In this document: positions 61,010-64,000 of the stretch, in pieces
Layout: the number at the start of each line of letters is the position of its first letter
How positions within the stretch are numbered: the first letter of the stretch is position 1
DNA from: Fibrobacteria bacterium
Lineage (GTDB): Bacteria > Fibrobacterota > Fibrobacteria > UBA11236
Direction: 5' to 3'
DNA length: 64,000 nt
Assembly: GCA_025360005.1 (NCBI GenBank)
Contig: JANYDA010000065.1
Location: 62,001 to 126,000 of the forward strand
Made by a program: the position numbers and the translations under genes
The notes under the pieces: generated by a model
What the model was told of the DNA's origin: nothing
The model's input: the letters and a program-made list of their open reading frames with translations, nothing else
Databases searched by the model: none

Positions 61010-63736
61010 ATGCCTTTCCGAGTGCCCGTTTTTTTCCTTTTGCTTTCCCGCTGCCTGCCGGCGCTGCTCGCGGCCTTGCTAAGCGCCGCTTTGCTTGGCT
61101 CTTGCACCGGCGGCACCACCAGCGGCACGGAAACGGGCGGCAAGATCAGTTTGCAAGGCAGGGTGGTGGACAACAATGGTCCCGTTCAGGGCATCGTCGC
61201 CAGACTTTCCTTGACCGGGCTCGCGGACACCACCGATGCTTTGGGCCGCTACCTGATTACCGGCGAGAAGAGCACGGACCCAGCCAAGACGGGGTTATTG
61301 GACACGCTCCTCATCCTCCAGGACAGCCAAAGGGTGGCTACCCTAGGCATCACCAAATGGGTGGATTCCCTGCCGGACATCAAACTGGTGCAGCGCGGTT
61401 TTTCCGGAATCCTCGCTGTCGGCGGGGTGGCCATCGGCAAGGTGGAAGCTGTGCTGTTCGGAACGGGGGTGCCCCAGGAGCATCCCGTTGTCACCGAATT
61501 CTTCTACAATAAACCGGCGGAGGAATTCAGCGGGTTCGTCTATTTCCCCGCGTCCGGAAAAGAAGCCACGTACTCCATCTACGTGGATATTTTCGATACG
61601 GATGGATTCCTGATCGGACGCAGCGACACGCTATCCTTCAATGGGCTGGCGGGAAACATTACCATTCCGAAATTCAGCGCCGAGAACGTGAAGTTACGCG
61701 CCCTGCTCGGTGAAGACACCTTGGTCCCGCCCGGGGCGGCAGTGGTGATAAAAGGCTCTTCGTCCACGCCTCCGGGTTCTACTGTGGTAGAGGCCTTTTG
61801 GAAAGTCGGTCTAGAGGGAGCGTTCTCCCCCGATACCAGCGGATCGGTTTCCTTCATCGGGCCCACGGTGCATGACTCCTCGGTATTCGTTGTCCGTAAA
61901 GTGAAAAACGACAAGGGCGCAGTGGCGTTCGATACCTTGGAAGTACGCACCGGATCGCTCCAGGATCCGAAAGTATCCGTTCGGTTAATTCCGTTGAGCG
62001 GAATCGTAAGCCGGAAGGATAAAATTACCGAGATCTTTCACTCGACGGTTTTCCCTGGAGCCGAGTATACCTTGCTCGCTGCAACGGAAAACTCCGCTGG
62101 ATATGGACTAGGTGAGATCGCCTGGAGGATCGGAGAAGAGGCTGAATTAATAAGAAGTCCGAGCATCAACACTGCGACTTTCGTTGCGCCCCATGCCAAC
62201 GATTCCGCTTTTTCCTTAACGGTACGGTTTACGGACACCAAGGGATCCGTGGCTTATGATTCCATTCAAATAGAAACTTGGCCATTGCGGGATCCGGATC
62301 TGATTGCCCACGCGGGAAAGGACACCTTGGTCGCCCCGGGGTCCATGGTGGTTTTGAAGGCAACGGCCGACGTTCCGGCCATTTCCATGGTTTCCGAATA
62401 CGCCTGGAAAATCGGAACCGAGGGGTTCGCGGCGGACTCCGGAACGCTGTTTTCCTTTACCGCTCCCGCGGCATACGACTCCTCCGTATCCGTAGTGCTC
62501 AGTGTCAAGGACAACCTGGGATCGATTTCATACGATACCGTCGTGATCAGAACCGGGCCACTTTCCGATCCGCGACTTTTCGCCCATGCCGGCGCGGATA
62601 CGATAGTGAGTCCCGCCTCCGAATTGCTCCTGCGCGGATCTGCGACCCTGCCTTCCAAAAACAAGGTGGTGGAATACGCTTGGAGAATCGGGCCAGCCAC
62701 TGGATACATCCCCTCCCCGAATGGGGAAACCAAGTTCACCGCACCATCGCAACCCGACTCTACTTTCGCGGCCGTGTTAAGGGTCAAAAATGAAGTAGGC
62801 TCCGTGGCTTACGACACCCTCACCATCCGCACGACTACGCTTTTCGACACCTTAGAGCAGAATCCCTGGCGGGTCGCCGCGGAAGATCCCGGGCTCCCGC
62901 AAAGTTATTTTTTCAATGCCATCGAATTCCGCGGAGAGCTTTGGCTTTTCAATCAATATCCGAGCGAGTATTCAGAGAGCGGATCGATATGGAAAAGCGC
63001 TGATGGAAAAACCTGGAGCCAGGTGAATGCGGCTCCCGCATACGGAAATAGTGGCAATTTTCCGGTGGTCGGATTCAAGGATAGGCTTTGGATCCTGCGT
63101 AGCAATGCGAGGGATGTCTGGAGTTCCGCAAATGGCGTGGATTGGGTTCAAGAGGCAGACGCCTCCACTTTTCTTCCAGGCGGGAAAAGTACTAGCCCGG
63201 ATAACGGATCGAAAATCCAAACCACCGTCTTTCAAAACAAACTTTGGGTGATCGGACTAGGCGGATGTTGGTCTTCCGATGACGGGAAACATTGGGCCCT
63301 GATTACCGATCAGTCCGGTTTTCAATTTCCCATGGCATTGCAAGTATTGGACGGGAAAATGTGGCTGATAGATCCGCGCGATGTAACTATCGGATCCTCA
63401 ATCTCCTCTCTCAGCAGGCTCTTCGTTTCTGGGAATGGCGAGAAATGGGACAGCCTATCCACGGGATCCCCCTCCTCTGGCCTCGTGTATGGATACAATG
63501 GATCGGTTTTGCTGGACGGGAGGATGGTCTTCGTGAGCGCCAATTCCGGAACAATCACCTATTTAACCAAGGATTACCTGCGCCACACCGTCGCCTCGGA
63601 TTTCTCGCAGTATGGAAGCCGGCAATACGCCGCAGTTGCGTCGTTCAAGGGGAAACTGTGGGTCATAGGCGGGAGAACCGGCGCCAGTCATTCACAAGAT
63701 TGGCCCAAATCGGTGTTATATAGGGGTGGGGAGTGA
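61010..63736 (+). CDS. large surface lipoprotein with PKD-like repeats and Asp-box propeller-like C-terminus, 908 aa
   Basis: Signal peptide with lipobox ALLGSC (Cys 32) and a TGGTTSGTETGG linker. Then a carboxypeptidase-regulatory-like unit (SLQGRVVDNNGPVQGIVARLSLTGLADTTDALGRYLI, about 46-83), about four Ig/PKD-like repeats of 90-100 residues (about 227-615, each ending like VRTGSLQDPKV, IETWPLRDPDL, IRTGPLSDPRL). The last 290 residues have repeated Asp-box-like motifs (WKSADGKTW, WSSANGVDW, WSSDDGKHW, FVSGNGEKW), suggesting a beta-propeller. Probably surface-exposed and ligand-binding; no enzyme motif seen. Co-transcribed with the TIGR02147 gene. Confidence 0.85.
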   Translation: MPFRVPVFFLLLSRCLPALLAALLSAALLGSCTGGTTSGTETGGKISLQGRVVDNNGPVQGIVARLSLTGLADTTDALGRYLITGEKSTDPAKTGLLDTLLILQDSQRVATLGITKWVDSLPDIKLVQRGFSGILAVGGVAIGKVEAVLFGTGVPQEHPVVTEFFYNKPAEEFSGFVYFPASGKEATYSIYVDIFDTDGFLIGRSDTLSFNGLAGNITIPKFSAENVKLRALLGEDTLVPPGAAVVIKGSSSTPPGSTVVEAFWKVGLEGAFSPDTSGSVSFIGPTVHDSSVFVVRKVKNDKGAVAFDTLEVRTGSLQDPKVSVRLIPLSGIVSRKDKITEIFHSTVFPGAEYTLLAATENSAGYGLGEIAWRIGEEAELIRSPSINTATFVAPHANDSAFSLTVRFTDTKGSVAYDSIQIETWPLRDPDLIAHAGKDTLVAPGSMVVLKATADVPAISMVSEYAWKIGTEGFAADSGTLFSFTAPAAYDSSVSVVLSVKDNLGSISYDTVVIRTGPLSDPRLFAHAGADTIVSPASELLLRGSATLPSKNKVVEYAWRIGPATGYIPSPNGETKFTAPSQPDSTFAAVLRVKNEVGSVAYDTLTIRTTTLFDTLEQNPWRVAAEDPGLPQSYFFNAIEFRGELWLFNQYPSEYSESGSIWKSADGKTWSQVNAAPAYGNSGNFPVVGFKDRLWILRSNARDVWSSANGVDWVQEADASTFLPGGKSTSPDNGSKIQTTVFQNKLWVIGLGGCWSSDDGKHWALITDQSGFQFPMALQVLDGKMWLIDPRDVTIGSSISSLSRLFVSGNGEKWDSLSTGSPSSGLVYGYNGSVLLDGRMVFVSANSGTITYLTKDYLRHTVASDFSQYGSRQYAAVASFKGKLWVIGGRTGASHSQDWPKSVLYRGGE

Positions 63737-63821
63737 AATCCACGCTTGCGTGTGGAAAAGCGAAACGAAGGCGGACCACCTGTACCAACTGATCATCCGG
63801 CTTTCCCCCAAAACCGAGTAG
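63727..63821 (+). pseudogene. 3' remnant of a second TIGR02147-family gene
   Basis: The last 20 or so codons (ADHLYQLIIRLSPKTE then TAG) match the C-terminus of the gene at 60172 (ADRVYQLNVQLFPQTE). No upstream part of the gene is present; the fragment abuts the end of the first lipoprotein gene in another frame. It shows that the TIGR02147 end plus lipoprotein unit was duplicated in tandem. Confidence 0.75.
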
Positions 63822-63828
63822 GACAAGC

Positions 63829-64000
63829 ATGCCTTTCCGAGTGCCCGTGATTTTCCTCTTTCTTTCCCGCTGCCAGCAGGCGCTGCTCGCAGCTTTGCTC
63901 AGCGCCTCTTTGCTTGGCTCTTGCACGGGCGGCACCACCAGCGGCACGGAAACGGCCGGCAAGATCGGCTTGCAAGGGCGGGTCGATCCCCATGAATCGG
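63829..64000 (+). CDS. second lipoprotein of the tandem cassette, cut by window edge
   Basis: ATG 63829 follows the same GAGTAGGACAAGC context as the gene at 61010. The first 47 residues differ from that protein at only seven positions, including an identical lipobox (LLGSC) and TGGTTSGTET linker. Sequence then diverges (GLQGRVDPHES). Only 57 residues are visible, so the domain content is unknown. Confidence 0.85.
   Translation, partial: MPFRVPVIFLFLSRCQQALLAALLSASLLGSCTGGTTSGTETAGKIGLQGRVDPHES

Overview
The window reads as part of a chromosome from a high-GC member of the Fibrobacterota. The best taxonomic clue is at the right end: a TIGR02147/DUF4423-type gene followed by a lipoprotein gene. 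That protein family was first defined from Fibrobacter succinogenes paralogues. The assignment is inference and no marker rRNA is present. I found no tRNA, rRNA, CRISPR array, insertion sequence or prophage.

Layout. (1) 1-7.2 kb, minus strand: seven cell-surface polysaccharide genes (two methyltransferases, an L-2-hydroxyglutarate oxidase-like FAD enzyme, VanZ, a FemAB-like ligase, a deacetylase-glycosyltransferase fusion and a second deacetylase). Several look like the accessory genes that accompany XrtA/PEP-CTERM systems. (2) 7.4-12.9 kb: a GT2/GtrA gene facing a tight operon dprE1-like > dprE2-like > ubiA-like > double VanZ, which resembles decaprenylphosphoryl-arabinose synthesis. (3) 12.9-20.5 kb: mostly housekeeping genes. 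These are a split PuuD-like urate oxidase (membrane protein plus separate cytochrome c), superoxide dismutase, an SDR, a TPR protein, a primary-type sigma factor with a long folded leader, DUF971 and Mrp. (4) 20.6-28.7 kb: sugar-nucleotide genes (UDP-sugar dehydrogenase, UDP-glucuronate epimerase-like, GmhA broken by indels, GDP-fucose synthase). Interspersed are a Phd/PIN toxin-antitoxin pair, an AAA_14 ATPase and a Wzi-like outer-membrane protein. (5) 28.7-42.3 kb: polysaccharide export (SLBB-rich Wza-like protein), then a nonulosonic acid cluster. The cluster holds CMP-sugar synthetase, NeuB-like synthase, NeuC-like epimerase, N-acetyl sugar amidotransferase, HisF, HisH, pyruvyltransferase-like and GT-B-like genes, then an acetyltransferase and a 2-oxoglutarate dioxygenase. 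(6) 42.3-58.8 kb: an ABC flippase-like gene with an acyltransferase, a glycosyltransferase/aminosugar operon on the plus strand, and a long minus-strand operon wzz > wzy-like > GT2 > MBOAT > SGNH > beta-helix lipoprotein. (7) 58.8-64 kb: a frameshifted small gene, a sulfotransferase, and a TIGR02147 + lipoprotein cassette that starts to repeat at the right edge.

Together most of the window makes, decorates and exports a complex surface glycan. Proposed components are an amidinated nonulosonic acid, a uronic acid, a 6-deoxysugar, O-acetyl groups and perhaps sulfate. A separate polyprenyl-phosphate pentose donor is also likely.

Sequence quality matters here. At least six single-base indels break otherwise well-conserved reading frames (near 680, 25436, 25531, 40625, 41055 and 58979), several in short homopolymers. 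Assembly error is the simplest explanation, though the G6 tract could also be a real slippage site. No stretch longer than 300 bases lacks a gene.
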